A stretch of DNA of 64,000 nucleotides from Saprospiraceae bacterium (GTDB lineage: Bacteria > Bacteroidota > Bacteroidia > Chitinophagales > Saprospiraceae). Made by a program: the position numbers and the translations under genes. Below are positions 18,181 through 26,276 of the stretch, piece after piece (position 1 is the stretch's first letter; every line of letters starts with the position of its first letter). Location of the stretch: assembly GCA_020629035.1 (NCBI GenBank), contig JAHDEC010000011.1:1-64000 (forward strand), written 5' to 3'. The notes below the pieces were generated by a model, which saw only the letters and a list, made by a program, of their open reading frames with translations, had not been told where the DNA came from and did not search any database.

Positions 18181-19659
18181 TTGAAACAAACGAAAAAATT
18201 ACAATTGGTTTTTGCCTTGATAGGCACAAGCATTTTAATATCGGCAAACATCGATTTAAGTCACTTGCTGAATTATGCCAGTCAGCCTCTACCTGTATAT
18301 ATTGAGAAAGATATTATGACATTGGACAATCCAATCACCGATGAAGGAGCAACCTTGGGAAGAGTCTTATTTTATGATAAAAGATTATCGGTTACCAATG
18401 AAGTTTCATGTTCATCTTGCCACAAACAAGCCTTGGCGTTTTCGGATGCAGCCGAATTAAGTCAAGGAATCGGTGGATTAACTAAGCGACATTCTATGCG
18501 TTTAGTTAACCTAAGATTTGGAGAGGACACGCTATTTAGATGGGATAGGCAGGCAAAGTCCTTATTAGAACAAATGACATTCCCGATTAAGGAATTTGAC
18601 GAGATGGGATTTAGTGGAACCAATGGAGCTCCAGACTTCGAAGATCTAATATTCAAATTATCAAACACGCATTTTTATCCTACACTGTTTAATACAGCTT
18701 TTGGAGATGCAGAAATTTCGGAAGAAAGAATAGCCAAGGCTTTAGCTCAGTTTGTTATGAGCATCCAATCCTTTGATTCGAAGTATGATATTGGTAGAGC
18801 ACAGGTTGATAGTGACTCAGATCCATTTCCTAATTTTACGGCAGCTGAAAATGCAGGAAAAGCCTTGTTTCTCGATTCTTTTATCTGCATAACAGATACT
18901 GTAAAAATCCAAATTGGTCAAGAGGAAGGGAGCTTTGAAGCCTCCAAAAGAGTCTCGGGAGGCTTAAATTGTGCATCTTGTCATCGGCCCCCTGAATTTG
19001 ATATCGATCCTAAGTCATTAAACAATGGGTTTACCCAAGGAAATCCAAATGCGGGTATAGAAGACGAACTTGGTATTACAAGGAGTCCAAGCTTAAGAGA
19101 CTTGTATAATCCAGATGGAAATCTAAATGGTGGTATATTTCATACTGGTCAAGGAAACAGTTTTACTGATATTGCAGCTCATTATTATTTTCAACCTATT
19201 AAACCCAACAACACTAATCTGGATCCTCGACTTATGCCGAATGATAAACCGCTTTGGCTTAATTTAAGTCAGCAACAACGAATTCAATTAGATTACTTTT
19301 TACAAACCTTAACCGGTGTGGATTTATATGTAAATGAAAAATGGTCAAACCCTTTTGATAAGTATGGAGATATTCAATTAATAGGGAGTCAAATATCCTC
19401 TTCTAGCGATATAAATGATCAGGGAGAAAAGCCAAATTGCTATCCAAACCCAGTTTCCGATCAATTAACTATTGAGAGTGAAAAACCTATAGAGCAGCTA
19501 ATAATTCAAGCTGGGAACGGTAAAGTTTTACATGAATCTAGCCCCGATGTTAGCATGCTTACCCTTAATGTAAATGAACTTCCAAAGGGATTGTTTTTTG
19601 TTCGACTAAAAAGTGCGGATAGTGAAGTTTACGATGTAGTAAAGATGATTAAAGATTGA
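18181..19659 (+). CDS. Di-heme cytochrome c peroxidase (MauG/CcpA family) with T9SS sorting tail
   Basis: A 492-residue exported di-heme protein. After a signal-like N-terminus (MKQTKKLQLVFALIGTSILI), two heme-c motifs are visible: C77-S-S-C-H81 and C264-A-S-C-H268, as in bacterial cytochrome c peroxidases, with the supporting motifs LGRVLFYDKRLS and SPSLRDLYNPD. The family reduces H2O2 with electrons from small c-type cytochromes, or oxidises protein residues (MauG). The last ~75 residues (CYPNPVSDQLTIES ... LPKGLFFVRLK) are a T9SS type A tail, so the enzyme should end at the cell surface, not in the periplasm. The start is TTG: the first in-frame ATG (about residue 46) would remove the signal peptide. 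Lone gene. Confidence 0.88.
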   Translation: MKQTKKLQLVFALIGTSILISANIDLSHLLNYASQPLPVYIEKDIMTLDNPITDEGATLGRVLFYDKRLSVTNEVSCSSCHKQALAFSDAAELSQGIGGLTKRHSMRLVNLRFGEDTLFRWDRQAKSLLEQMTFPIKEFDEMGFSGTNGAPDFEDLIFKLSNTHFYPTLFNTAFGDAEISEERIAKALAQFVMSIQSFDSKYDIGRAQVDSDSDPFPNFTAAENAGKALFLDSFICITDTVKIQIGQEEGSFEASKRVSGGLNCASCHRPPEFDIDPKSLNNGFTQGNPNAGIEDELGITRSPSLRDLYNPDGNLNGGIFHTGQGNSFTDIAAHYYFQPIKPNNTNLDPRLMPNDKPLWLNLSQQQRIQLDYFLQTLTGVDLYVNEKWSNPFDKYGDIQLIGSQISSSSDINDQGEKPNCYPNPVSDQLTIESEKPIEQLIIQAGNGKVLHESSPDVSMLTLNVNELPKGLFFVRLKSADSEVYDVVKMIKD

Positions 19660-19693
19660 TTTTTTTTTGTCAATGTCGTTTTGCTTCAAAACA

Positions 19694-20071
19694 TTAAGCA
19701 CTTTGGACAGTGCGAAAAGTAGCTTGTCCTTCTGTGATACTGCCAGCCCCTTTTTTATTAATCTTGAATGTCACATCCTTTGTGGTGGTAAATAATAGGA
19801 CTGAGAAAAATGAGCTTCTGAGATGTGATTGTATTATCGGAAGAGCTTCTTCTAGTGTTAACTCATTTTCAATGTCTTCTGTTTCTTTGGATCGGTATCG
19901 AAGTTTAAGCAGGACTTTAAATTCATCTCCTCCATAGATGGGTCGAACGAATATGTTCCTAAGGTTTGGTTTGCCTATGGTTTTTGCCATAGTCAGTTTA
20001 GCAAATTCTACTTTATCTGCGGCCTCTTTTACTTGTTCCCAGAAAATTAAAAATTCATTTTGGTAGGGCAT
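19694..20071 (-). CDS. Small cytoplasmic protein of unknown function
   Basis: A 125-residue soluble protein without signal peptide or membrane helix, starting MPYQNEFLIFWEQVKEAADK. It contains a helical N-terminus, a beta-rich middle (IFVRPIYGGDEFKVLLKLRYR) and a C-terminal half ending KGAGSITEGQATFRTVQSA. I do not recognise the family. The codon pattern and the sustained amphipathic pattern make it a credible gene. It converges with the peroxidase gene, leaving 34 bases between stops. A TAGGTTTG box at 20201-20208 on this strand could be its promoter. Confidence 0.55.
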   Translation of the reverse strand: MPYQNEFLIFWEQVKEAADKVEFAKLTMAKTIGKPNLRNIFVRPIYGGDEFKVLLKLRYRSKETEDIENELTLEEALPIIQSHLRSSFFSVLLFTTTKDVTFKINKKGAGSITEGQATFRTVQSA

Positions 20072-20205
20072 AGATGGATGATTTAGGAATATGAATTTTG
20101 TTTATCTAAGGGTAAAGCTAGTCTATTTTTTTCTTGTCCAATGTTGTGTTTATTAAATGGGCTCATACTATTTTTAAGAGGCTGAATAGTGGTTAACACC
20201 CAAAC

Positions 20206-21447
20206 CTATTTGGGAAGTAATTTTTCTTTTTTCAATATCACGTCCAGCTTTTTTCCATTATTAACTATTTGCAGTGAAATGTTAGCTTGTTCTTTTAGCA
20301 ATGGATATACATCATTAACAAAATCACAGTAAGCCTCTTCACTCAAATTAGTGACATCATAACCTTCTATATTCGTGATTTTATTATTCTGACTTATCTT
20401 TAATTTTTTTGGATGTTGCAGCCATTCATTTTCTAAACTAAAAGTATTAGTGGACCTATCACTTATTATGGTATATTGAAAAGCTTCTAATGTATCAGGA
20501 TTTATCTCTATAACAGGACTGAGATATAAATTATTTTCAGACCAATCAATAGTCATAATGTAGTTTTCCAATATCCCATTTCCAACTAAAGAGCTTGCCT
20601 TAGGGTTTTGTTGTAATTCGACTATTTGCTTGGGTATCGTTAGGCCTCCTATATCCATTTCATTTATTAGCGTATAGTTTGTGACTCCATATTGAATACC
20701 GTTTAGGGTAATTCCTGTACTTCCTTTTACTTGGGTATATTCAAGCGCTTTATTTGCCTTTAAAAGCTTATTAAATGTTTTGGCGTTAGATTGAATAGAT
20801 CCTGCATTACCTGTGTCAAACGTATAGTCTTCTTTCACGCCATCCAGCGATGTTGTTAGGTATGCGCTTCCGGCATTATTTCCATTAAGCTTTATAAGTC
20901 TATTATTTTCTAATGTGGTAAAGGAAGCTAATTGATCGCTAATCCAGATTTTTTGACGCTGATAATCAATTCTCCATTTTGCTTTTCTCATAAAATTGCT
21001 ACCTATTATTCCATGGATTGGTTCTTCGCATTTTAAAAAATCGATCAAGTGAGAAATATCAGAAGATAAAGCGACCAAGGATAGATATTCTACATTACCA
21101 AAATTTACTGTTGGAATTTCAACGAAAGAAAACTTATTTTTTTCACCAGCTGAGCCACTTACCTTTTTATTTGCCACATTTTTATAGCTAAGGTTGCTTA
21201 TTACTTTTTCGTCAAATAAACTTATTTCTGCCCCAGTATCTAAAACACAAGTGTATGTTTTGTTTTCGATTTGGATATCAATTAAGATCAGATTGTTTAC
21301 GTATCTAAAGTTTAATTCCTCATAATAATTAGCGTTAACAATTTCACCTTGTCTAAGTAATTTACCAGTTTTCGTTAAGCTACAGCTGCTAAGAACAACT
21401 AGTGCTATCAAAAAAGGCAATTTCTTCACAAACCATTTCATCATCAT
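20206..21447 (-). CDS. Two-lobed retropepsin-like aspartic protease lipoprotein with C-terminal PDZ-like region
   Basis: A 413-residue lipoprotein (lipobox LSSC, Cys22) with two aspartic-protease motifs: D70-T-G-A in VLDTGAEISLF, and D211-T-G-N in YTFDTGNAGSI. A hydrophobic-glycine motif follows the first (IHGIIGSNFM). Each half looks like a retropepsin lobe, so the chain could form a complete active site on its own. The last ~80 residues (KITNIEGYDVTNLSEEAY ... DVILKK) resemble a PDZ domain, as in other bacterial 'aspartyl protease plus PDZ' proteins. It should be tethered to the envelope. The upstream gene on the same strand, a small exported protein, ends three bases before its start, so they share an operon. 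Substrate unknown. Confidence 0.85.
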   Translation of the reverse strand: MMMKWFVKKLPFLIALVVLSSCSLTKTGKLLRQGEIVNANYYEELNFRYVNNLILIDIQIENKTYTCVLDTGAEISLFDEKVISNLSYKNVANKKVSGSAGEKNKFSFVEIPTVNFGNVEYLSLVALSSDISHLIDFLKCEEPIHGIIGSNFMRKAKWRIDYQRQKIWISDQLASFTTLENNRLIKLNGNNAGSAYLTTSLDGVKEDYTFDTGNAGSIQSNAKTFNKLLKANKALEYTQVKGSTGITLNGIQYGVTNYTLINEMDIGGLTIPKQIVELQQNPKASSLVGNGILENYIMTIDWSENNLYLSPVIEINPDTLEAFQYTIISDRSTNTFSLENEWLQHPKKLKISQNNKITNIEGYDVTNLSEEAYCDFVNDVYPLLKEQANISLQIVNNGKKLDVILKKEKLLPK

Positions 21448-21450
21448 GCA

Positions 21451-22077
21451 TTATTTATTTTTCAAAATAGAGTAATTGATTCCGAAGTTGTAAAAATTTA
21501 TTGAATCTATTGATGTATAGATAAATTGAGTCCAAGCAGATTTGCCAATGCCTACATTTACATCAAAACTAAAACGGCTAAGTAGGTACCTAAAACCTAA
21601 AAGAGCCGATATGGAGTTTTTACTAGAATATTTATAGTTTAAAATCATTTGATCATCATATCCATTAATATTCCAAATTCGGCTGTAAGAAATACCCCAT
21701 TTGAAAACTAGTTTAGACATTTTATTTGGGACCAATGATAAATCAACTCCCAAACTATTATAGTTCATATAGTCAATAAAAGTGGGAGTAAATTTTACGT
21801 TGAGATTTCTAAATTTTGGTTTCGAAAAATTAATATTAGCGGAAATGAAAAACTTCGAATTAATGACTAATTTTTGAGCATTAAAGTTTAAAGAAGGATA
21901 AAAACTAAAACCTCTATTTTTTAAAAAAATTAAATCTTGGTAAAACCAGTCCTGGTTATTACTATTAGAGATGCTATAACTCATACCTATTTCATATCTA
22001 ATTTGACCTTTCAAGCCATGGAGGCTTAACAGCATTATGCTAATGATTAGTATGCTTTTACAAAGTTGAAGGTTCAT
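21451..22077 (-). CDS. Exported beta-barrel-like protein of unknown function
   Basis: A 208-residue protein with a signal peptide (CKSILIISIMLLSLHGLKGQ). The mature part has many alternating aromatic and polar residues in strand-like runs (YEIGMSYSIS, LGVDLSLVPNK, LFKWGISYSRI, FSFDVNVGIGKS, FYNFGINYSI), which suits a small outer-membrane barrel. It ends LKNK and therefore lacks the terminal aromatic residue many barrels have. It precedes the aspartic protease lipoprotein by three bases, so the two are probably co-expressed. The function cannot be assigned. Confidence 0.7.
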   Translation of the reverse strand: MNLQLCKSILIISIMLLSLHGLKGQIRYEIGMSYSISNSNNQDWFYQDLIFLKNRGFSFYPSLNFNAQKLVINSKFFISANINFSKPKFRNLNVKFTPTFIDYMNYNSLGVDLSLVPNKMSKLVFKWGISYSRIWNINGYDDQMILNYKYSSKNSISALLGFRYLLSRFSFDVNVGIGKSAWTQFIYTSIDSINFYNFGINYSILKNK

Positions 22078-22301
22078 GGTTGGTTTTATTCTCTTGTTTT
22101 TTTAGTTTAAAAATTATCATCATTGTTTTCTTAGATGTCTAAATGCAATATACTCATCTCAGGATGTTGAAACAAGTTTACAATATTGTAGAGGACTAAC
22201 CCCCTGCCCCCATCAGAGAATGACTTTTATTATTTGAGAACGTTGTTTATATCTCTTTAAACCATGATCAAAAAACATTTTCCCTAAAGAGTCAATTAAC
22301 T

Positions 22302-22309
22302 TAAATTTG
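22302..22309 (+). promoter_or_regulatory. Candidate -7 box upstream of the T9SS propeller gene
   Basis: TAAATTTG fits TAnnTTTG and lies 13 bases before the ATG at 22323, which would leave a very short leader. No convincing -33 TTTG is seen at the usual distance, so this is a weak call. Confidence 0.25.
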
Positions 22310-22322
22310 GAAAAAACAATTG

Positions 22323-23891
22323 ATGGACTTTATTATATCAGACTTTCAGATAAATCAGGCATTGCTAAGATTGAGAAAATCATTATACAATAGTATTTGG
22401 ATTCTAACATTTATTAGTATTCAATACTCATCTTTTGCTCAAAACAAAAGTGACTATATATGGCTTGGGGGAGTAAACAATGCCTCCTCAAGCGGTATTG
22501 AAGGGTTTATGTTGGATTTTAACGACAATAAAGTAGATGTCAAACCTGTTAATTCAGCGCTACAATTTGATATGAATAATGTTTCCATGTGTGATGAAGA
22601 AGGAAATCTATTATTCTATTCTAATGGTTGTGCCATTGCTAATGCAAATCATGAAATTATGGAGAATGGAGAAGGCATCAATGCAGGTGATTTTTTTGAT
22701 ATTCTATGGCTAGGTAATTGCGATTATGGCTATCCAGGTTATCAAGATATATTATCTATCAAAAATCCAAATGTTCCAAACTCTTACTTTGTAATAACAA
22801 CTCCAGTTACATTAGATATTGGCAATGGTGACACATATAAATATATTATTCAATACTCTGAAGTTGATATAGATCTGAATGATGGCCTTGGTGCTGTGAC
22901 AATAAAGAATGAAGTTATTAAAGCTGGAGTAGAGATTTTAGTTGGTTACATGACTGCTATTGGCACAAGTGACGATTCATACTGGATACTAAATGTTACG
23001 ACAAACCCTATCAGTTTTATTAAAACCAAAATTGATAGTAGCGGTATTTATTTTCATGATCAACAATTTATTGGAATCAACTTAGACGAAGATTATGCCA
23101 GTGCATCTGGGACCGCTGCTTTTTCACCGCAAGGTGATAAATATGCCATATTTAACAAATATGACCAACTCCATATTTTTGATTTTGACACAGAAACTGG
23201 CTTATTAAGTAACCATAATTTAATAGATGTATCAACGGACGATAATATATTTTCAAGTATTGAATTTTCATCAAATGGAAGATTTTTATATGTTTCAACC
23301 CAACTTTCTGTCTATCAAGTTGATCTTTATCCATCATCTGGTAACTATGAAATAGAGCTAATAGACGAATTTAATGGAGTTCAAAATCCTCAAAATGCTA
23401 ATATGTTTCTTTTACGAAGAGGCCCTGATTGCAGGATTTATATAGCAGCCTCTGGTGCATCTGATTCATATGGTATAATAAACTACCCAAATCGAAAAGG
23501 AAAAGACTGTGAGCTTGTACAACAAGGAATAGACCTCCCATATATCACTGGAGTAGTTTCTTTACCAAATTTCCCTAATTATAGAATTAATGAAGAAGCA
23601 GTTTGTGACTCTACTATTGTAGGAGTCTATTCAGCAGTTGAAGAGTTAAAACAACAGTTTATGGTCTACCCAAATCCTGCTCTTGACTATGTTAATATAT
23701 TATTGCCTGAGTATAATTTAAATGGAAGGGTAGAGATTCACAATAATTATGGACAACTTATCTCAAAAGAGTTTATTTCAGGATACGAAATGAGCCTGGA
23801 TGTGAGCGGATTAGAGTCAGGTTATTATTACGTAACAGTTATCTCAGATAACAAAAGATTAAAATCAGAGCCCTTAATAATTATTGAGTAG
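22323..23891 (+). CDS. Secreted propeller protein with T9SS sorting tail
   Basis: A 522-residue exported protein. A long N-terminus (about 40 residues) contains a signal helix (SIWILTFISIQYSSFAQ). The body has blade-like repeats with the phrases NVSMCDEEGNLLFYSNG, AAFSPQGDKYAIFN and IEFSSNGRFLYVST. This is the pattern of a Saprospiraceae secreted WD40/lactonase-like family that reports 'RGPDCRIYIA' near the end of the propeller. The last ~75 residues (VYPNPALDYVNILLP ... SGLESGYYYVTV) are a T9SS type A tail. A TTG immediately before the ATG is not needed. Surface location is well supported; no enzymatic function is visible. Confidence 0.82.
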   Translation: MDFIISDFQINQALLRLRKSLYNSIWILTFISIQYSSFAQNKSDYIWLGGVNNASSSGIEGFMLDFNDNKVDVKPVNSALQFDMNNVSMCDEEGNLLFYSNGCAIANANHEIMENGEGINAGDFFDILWLGNCDYGYPGYQDILSIKNPNVPNSYFVITTPVTLDIGNGDTYKYIIQYSEVDIDLNDGLGAVTIKNEVIKAGVEILVGYMTAIGTSDDSYWILNVTTNPISFIKTKIDSSGIYFHDQQFIGINLDEDYASASGTAAFSPQGDKYAIFNKYDQLHIFDFDTETGLLSNHNLIDVSTDDNIFSSIEFSSNGRFLYVSTQLSVYQVDLYPSSGNYEIELIDEFNGVQNPQNANMFLLRRGPDCRIYIAASGASDSYGIINYPNRKGKDCELVQQGIDLPYITGVVSLPNFPNYRINEEAVCDSTIVGVYSAVEELKQQFMVYPNPALDYVNILLPEYNLNGRVEIHNNYGQLISKEFISGYEMSLDVSGLESGYYYVTVISDNKRLKSEPLIIIE

Positions 23892-23973
23892 TACTTATTA
23901 ATGCTTTAAAATGAAAAATTATATAACCTACTTAATGGGTTACAATTGAGTATACAGAGATGTAATAATAAAC

Positions 23974-24006
23974 AAAAAAAAGCCCGTAAGCAATAACTTA
24001 CAAGCT
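23974..24006 (-). terminator. Intrinsic terminator of the tRNA-Leu gene
   Basis: Read on the minus strand, AGCTTGTAAG (24006-23997) pairs over ten positions, including G-U pairs, with CTTACGGGCT (23990-23981), followed by a run of Ts. It starts five bases after the encoded CCA of the tRNA. Confidence 0.85.
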
Positions 24007-24010
24007 TCTC

Positions 24011-24097
24011 TGGTGCCTTAGAAAGGAATCGAACCTTCACGCCCATACGGACACATGGCCCTCAACCATGCCTGTCTACCAGTTCCAGCACTAAGGC
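24011..24097 (-). tRNA. tRNA-Leu(GAG)
   Basis: The cloverleaf can be folded by hand. The acceptor stem is GCCTTAG/CTAAGGC and the D-arm is CTG...CAG with the loop GAACTGGTAGA. The anticodon stem CATGG/CCATG encloses the loop TTGAGGG (anticodon GAG). There is a long class II variable arm (GTCC/GGGC type), a T-arm GAAGG-TTCGATT-CCTTT, discriminator A and an encoded CCA at 24013-24011. The long variable arm and GAG anticodon identify a leucine tRNA reading CUC/CUU. It is divergent from the trp operon, has its own -7 box upstream and an intrinsic terminator downstream. Confidence 0.95.
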
Positions 24098-24107
24098 AAA
24101 AACATCA

Positions 24108-24115
24108 CAAAAGTA
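24108..24115 (-). promoter_or_regulatory. -7 box of the tRNA-Leu promoter
   Basis: On the minus strand TACTTTTG matches TAnnTTTG exactly and ends 11 bases before the mature tRNA 5' end, a sensible distance for a short leader. A clear -33 TTTG is not seen. Confidence 0.55.
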
Positions 24116-24162
24116 TTATCTTTTTGCAGAATTTCACTAAAGTCTACATACCTTTACTTTTG

Positions 24163-24222
24163 ATGACAATATTGACAAATACAAACAATTGGTGGCTTCT
24201 TTATAAACTACATAAAGATTAG
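24163..24222 (+). CDS. trpL: trp operon leader peptide
   Basis: A 19-residue open frame from ATG at 24163 to TAG at 24220-24222 encodes MTILTNTNNWWLLYKLHKD. Its two tandem tryptophan codons (TGG TGG, 24190-24195) are the sensing element of ribosome-mediated attenuation. A ribosome stalled on them when charged tRNA-Trp is scarce leaves the downstream GATTAGT free. A ribosome reaching the stop codon covers it. The leader lies between the divergent tRNA-Leu promoter and the attenuator of trpE. A TAnnTTTG-like sequence (TACTTTTG, 24155-24162) abuts the ATG. If it were the true -7 box, transcription would begin inside the peptide, so the real start of transcription is unresolved. Confidence 0.82.
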   Translation: MTILTNTNNWWLLYKLHKD

Positions 24223-24287
24223 TCCTACTATTTGTATCTAAGAAACCATATATATAGCGAGTAACTAATCAGTTGCTCGCTTTTTTT
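24217..24287 (+). promoter_or_regulatory. trp attenuator (antiterminator / intrinsic terminator)
   Basis: Terminator: AGCGAGTAACT (24256-24266), loop AATC, AGTTGCTCGCT (24271-24281), an 11-bp stem with one G-U pair, then a run of Ts to 24287. Antiterminator: GATTAGT (24217-24223), which includes the leader stop codon, is the exact reverse complement of ACTAATC (24264-24270), the top of the terminator stem plus its loop. The two structures exclude each other, as a transcription attenuator requires. The T-run ends against the trpE ATG at 24288. Confidence 0.88.
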
Positions 24288-25700
24288 ATGACTATGAAAC
24301 AACATAAATTACATATAATCACTAAAAAGCTACCGGGCGATATCCACACACCCGTAAGCCTTTATCTTAAGTTGCGAGACCATTATCCTAAAAGTGTGCT
24401 TCTGGAAAGTAACAACTTTTCGAATGTCCGAGAGTGTCATTCGATTATAGGTGTAGATCCAATAGCTAGCATCCAATTGCGCAAGCACACATTGACTTTT
24501 CAATACCTAAATGAGATACACAACATTGAACTAAACAAGCCACTAGAACTATCAGAAAATATCCAGCGGATTAGCCAATGTTTACGCTTGGAAAATGAAG
24601 TGAATGACTCGGCATTTATCGGCTTCCTAGGCCACATAAACTTCGAAATAGTCGATTATTTTGATAAAGTGGAAATGCAGAAATCGGACGAATTCGATAT
24701 GCCCGCGCTGCAATATTATTTCTATCGGTATGTGATAAGCTTTAACCATTTTGAGGACTCGATGCTCATTACAGAGAGTATTCCTGAAGGACAGCATTCT
24801 CAAATGAGCTCATTGCTAACTGCCTTTAAAAAACCTGTCCAATCACAGCCATCGTTTAGTCTGTCAGGTAAGGAGCAAGCGAATATGACAGATGTAGATT
24901 TTAAAGGATTGGTTACCAAAGGCAAGGCTTCTTGCCAAGTAGGAGATGTATTTCAGATCGTCTATTCCCGGAGGTTTGGTCAGTCGTTTGTGGGTGATGA
25001 CTTCGAGGTGTATCGTTCGCTGAGAAGCGTAAACCCTTCTCCTTATCTTTTCTACTTTGATTTTGGCAATTATACCATTATGGGCTCATCGCCAGAAAGC
25101 CAATTAATCATCGATAAAAACCAGGCGATTGTACATCCTATTGCGGGAACGTTTAAACGCTCAGGTAATGATGGTTTAGATAAGCAAATGGCGCAAATGT
25201 TGCTGGATGATCCCAAAGAAAATGCAGAACATACCATGCTCGTAGATTTAGCCAGAAATGACCTCGGAAGGCAAGGAAAAAACGTGCAGGTAACAGAACT
25301 TAAAAAGATAAAATATTACAGTCATGTAATCCACATGGTATCCGAAGTAACAGCCCAAGTGGATCCTCAGGTAAATACATTTAAAATGCTAGGTGATACT
25401 TTTCCAGCAGGAACTTTGTCTGGTGCACCTAAAATTAAGGCTCTTGAACTAATCAATGAAAATGAGCCAACTAATCGCTATAGTTATGGCGGAGGCCTTG
25501 GGTTCTTAAAGCTTGATGGCAGTCTTAATCATGCCATTATCATCCGATCATTTTTATCCACGGGTAATACCCTATACTATCAAGCCGGTGCAGGAATTAC
25601 CATCCATAGCGATGAAGAAAAAGAACTTCAAGAAGTAAATAATAAATTAGCGGCATTGAGAAAAGCCATCACCATAACCACTGAAAGGACACGCATATGA
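24288..25700 (+). CDS. trpE: Anthranilate synthase component I
   Basis: The 470-residue chorismate-using subunit converts chorismate and ammonia (from TrpG) to anthranilate, the first step to tryptophan. Visible family motifs are the N-terminal LLES tryptophan-binding motif, which predicts feedback inhibition, then GSSPES, HPIAGTFKRSG, AEHTMLVDLARNDLGR, YSHVIHMVSEV and FPAGTLSGAPK. The ATG at 24288 directly follows the attenuator T-run; a second ATG at 24294 is an alternative. The frame can be extended to a TTG at 24273, but that lies inside the terminator stem and is not credible. It overlaps trpG by four bases (ATGA). Confidence 0.97.
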   Translation: MTMKQHKLHIITKKLPGDIHTPVSLYLKLRDHYPKSVLLESNNFSNVRECHSIIGVDPIASIQLRKHTLTFQYLNEIHNIELNKPLELSENIQRISQCLRLENEVNDSAFIGFLGHINFEIVDYFDKVEMQKSDEFDMPALQYYFYRYVISFNHFEDSMLITESIPEGQHSQMSSLLTAFKKPVQSQPSFSLSGKEQANMTDVDFKGLVTKGKASCQVGDVFQIVYSRRFGQSFVGDDFEVYRSLRSVNPSPYLFYFDFGNYTIMGSSPESQLIIDKNQAIVHPIAGTFKRSGNDGLDKQMAQMLLDDPKENAEHTMLVDLARNDLGRQGKNVQVTELKKIKYYSHVIHMVSEVTAQVDPQVNTFKMLGDTFPAGTLSGAPKIKALELINENEPTNRYSYGGGLGFLKLDGSLNHAIIIRSFLSTGNTLYYQAGAGITIHSDEEKELQEVNNKLAALRKAITITTERTRI

Positions 25701-26272
25701 AACTATTATTAGTAGATAATTACGATTCGTTTACTTACAACTTAGTGCAGTATTTAGAGGAGTTAGGGGCCAATGTTACGGTCGTTCGTAACGACGAATT
25801 AGCCATGGATTCACTGGATCAATATCAGGGAATTATCCTTTCGCCAGGTCCAGGCTTGCCAAAAAATGCAGGCCAATTAATGGAGCTCATTGACCGATAT
25901 CATAGCCGCATTCCCATCTTAGGGGTTTGTTTAGGTCATCAAGCCATTAGTGAGTATTTTGGCGCAACATTGAACAATCTAAATCAAGTTTATCATGGCA
26001 TAGCTTCTGAACTGAAAAAGGTAGATCGAACAGACGCCCTATATATGGATATCGAAGGTGAAATAGCCGTTGGAAGGTATCATTCTTGGGAGGCAAAAAA
26101 AGAAGATTTTCCCGAGGAATTAATTCCCACGGCAATGACAGCAGATGATTGTATTATGTCATTTAGACACAAGAATTTACCTGTTTTTGGTGTTCAATAT
26201 CATCCTGAATCTATCTTGACTCCTCAAGGTAAAGCGATACTAAATAACTTTCTAAAGGTCGTAAAATCATAA
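25697..26272 (+). CDS. trpG: Anthranilate synthase component II (glutamine amidotransferase)
   Basis: This 191-residue class I glutamine amidotransferase feeds ammonia to TrpE. The catalytic triad is visible: Cys78 in GVCLGHQ, and His169 and Glu171 in QYHPES. LSPGPGLP, the conserved oxyanion-side motif, is at about 49-56. It is a separate protein here, not fused to TrpE or TrpD. In some bacteria the same subunit also serves PabB for folate synthesis; no pabB is in the window. ATGA overlap with trpE and a four-base gap to trpD mark it as an operon member. Confidence 0.97.
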   Translation: MKLLLVDNYDSFTYNLVQYLEELGANVTVVRNDELAMDSLDQYQGIILSPGPGLPKNAGQLMELIDRYHSRIPILGVCLGHQAISEYFGATLNNLNQVYHGIASELKKVDRTDALYMDIEGEIAVGRYHSWEAKKEDFPEELIPTAMTADDCIMSFRHKNLPVFGVQYHPESILTPQGKAILNNFLKVVKS

Positions 26273-26276
26273 GTCA

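Noticed and set aside
18181-18320. ATG near residue 46 of the peroxidase as the true start.
   Set aside because: It would remove the hydrophobic N-terminus needed for export of a c-type heme protein; the TTG start is preferred.
22199-22215. C-rich run in an AT-rich intergenic region, considered as a G-quadruplex or mobile-element scar.
   Set aside because: Only two short C tracts are present and no repeats flank it.
24155-24162. TACTTTTG as the definite trp promoter -7 box.
   Set aside because: It abuts the leader ATG, so transcription from it would start inside the leader peptide; kept only as an open question.
24273-24287. TTG at 24273 as start of trpE.
   Set aside because: It lies inside the attenuator terminator stem; the ATG at 24288 follows the T-run and fits the family.
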